From: Flavobacteriales bacterium
Lineage (GTDB): Bacteria > Bacteroidota > Bacteroidia > Flavobacteriales_D > Parvicellaceae
Assembly (NCBI GenBank): GCA_027047735.1
Contig: JALTUD010000443.1
Span: 1 to 5,065, forward strand
Direction of reading: 5' to 3'
Length of the DNA: 5,065 nt
The first letter of the stretch is position 1; every line of letters begins with the position of its first letter. Positions 4,875-5,065 of this stretch are shown one piece after another. Below the pieces are notes generated by a model that worked only from the letters and a program-made list of their open reading frames with translations, was not told the DNA's origin and did not search any database. The position numbers and the translations under genes are program-made.

Positions 4875-5065
4875 ATGAAGAAAATAATAGATAAAAACGC
4901 AAGCTTAATAAATACAAAGCAAACAATAGTAAACACAGCAAAGAAAGTTGTACCCGAAAAAATTCGATTAAATTTACGAAAGCTGAATTGGAAGCGAATG
5001 TATTATCAGGAAATTTTGATGGGAAAAACAGGTGGCGAAGTCTATTGTCCGATAGCACAAAAAAA
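4875..5065 (+). CDS. N-terminal fragment of a protein, 3' partial (possible methyltransferase)
   Basis: An ATG at 4875 opens a frame of 63 codons that is still open at the right edge. The visible sequence begins MKKIIDKNASLINTKQTIVN, continues with a basic helical region (KKVVPEKIRLNLRKLNWKR at about 23-41) and ends KTGGEVYCPIAQK (51-63). No signal peptide or membrane segment is seen. The layout of a basic leader followed by a short 'VYCPI' strand recalls the start of some Bacteroidota class I SAM-dependent methyltransferases, but the catalytic fold lies outside the window, so this is a weak guess. A good promoter match ends about 30 bases upstream and supports this start. The minus-strand open frame over 4831-5058 is considered its shadow. 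Confidence 0.65.
   Translation, partial: MKKIIDKNASLINTKQTIVNTAKKVVPEKIRLNLRKLNWKRMYYQEILMGKTGGEVYCPIAQK

Noticed and set aside
4831..5058. Minus-strand open frame of 75 codons, hydrophobic, Leu/Phe-rich
   Set aside because: It is antisense to the better-supported + strand gene at 4875 and covers its promoter. The Leu/Phe richness is what A-rich coding DNA gives on the opposite strand.

Overview
The window looks like Bacteroidota chromosome, most likely Flavobacteriia. The DNA is AT-rich, Shine-Dalgarno sites are mostly weak or absent, and two candidate promoters have the Bacteroidota -7 form TAnnTTTG. The protein families also fit: a Bacteroidota-type DUF389 protein, a YciH/SUI1 factor, and the roughly 160-residue protein that flavobacterial genomes often label 'ABC transporter ATPase'. 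This assignment rests on recognition alone; no search was run.

Layout. Positions 2-2775 hold a tight same-strand run of three genes: a membrane protein of the LPG-synthase transmembrane (flippase-like) family, cut by the left edge; a DUF389/TIGR00341 membrane protein; and a small SUI1/eIF1-like factor. The gaps are 18 and 11 bases, so one transcript is likely. Positions 2776-3530 are non-coding and packed with repeats and hairpins. Positions 3531-4584 hold a two-gene operon with an 8-base overlap: a TetR-family regulator and the 161-residue Bacteroidota protein. Positions 4585-4874 are again mostly repeat. A new gene starts at 4875 and runs off the right edge.

The most striking content is non-coding. 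Two modular elements of about 190 bases (3278-3467 on + and 4597-4785 on -) bracket the TetR operon as an inverted pair. Their connecting blocks are base-for-base identical, while two long hairpins inside them have different sequences that remain self-complementary. The large hairpin keeps a 27-base arm and a 4-base loop in both copies, and a conserved G-T pair is tolerable as G-U only on one strand. This pattern suggests a structured RNA, or a hairpin-based mobile repeat, whose fold is maintained while its stem sequence changes. Two shorter relatives (2790-2908 and 2949-3061) share its leader and GCGTTAGG core, and a second hairpin type with a CTACG/GGCTA core is interspersed.

How the genes work together is mostly unknown. 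The first operon pairs two poorly characterised polytopic membrane proteins with a translation-type factor. The second is probably an autoregulated TetR unit whose partner protein has no established function.
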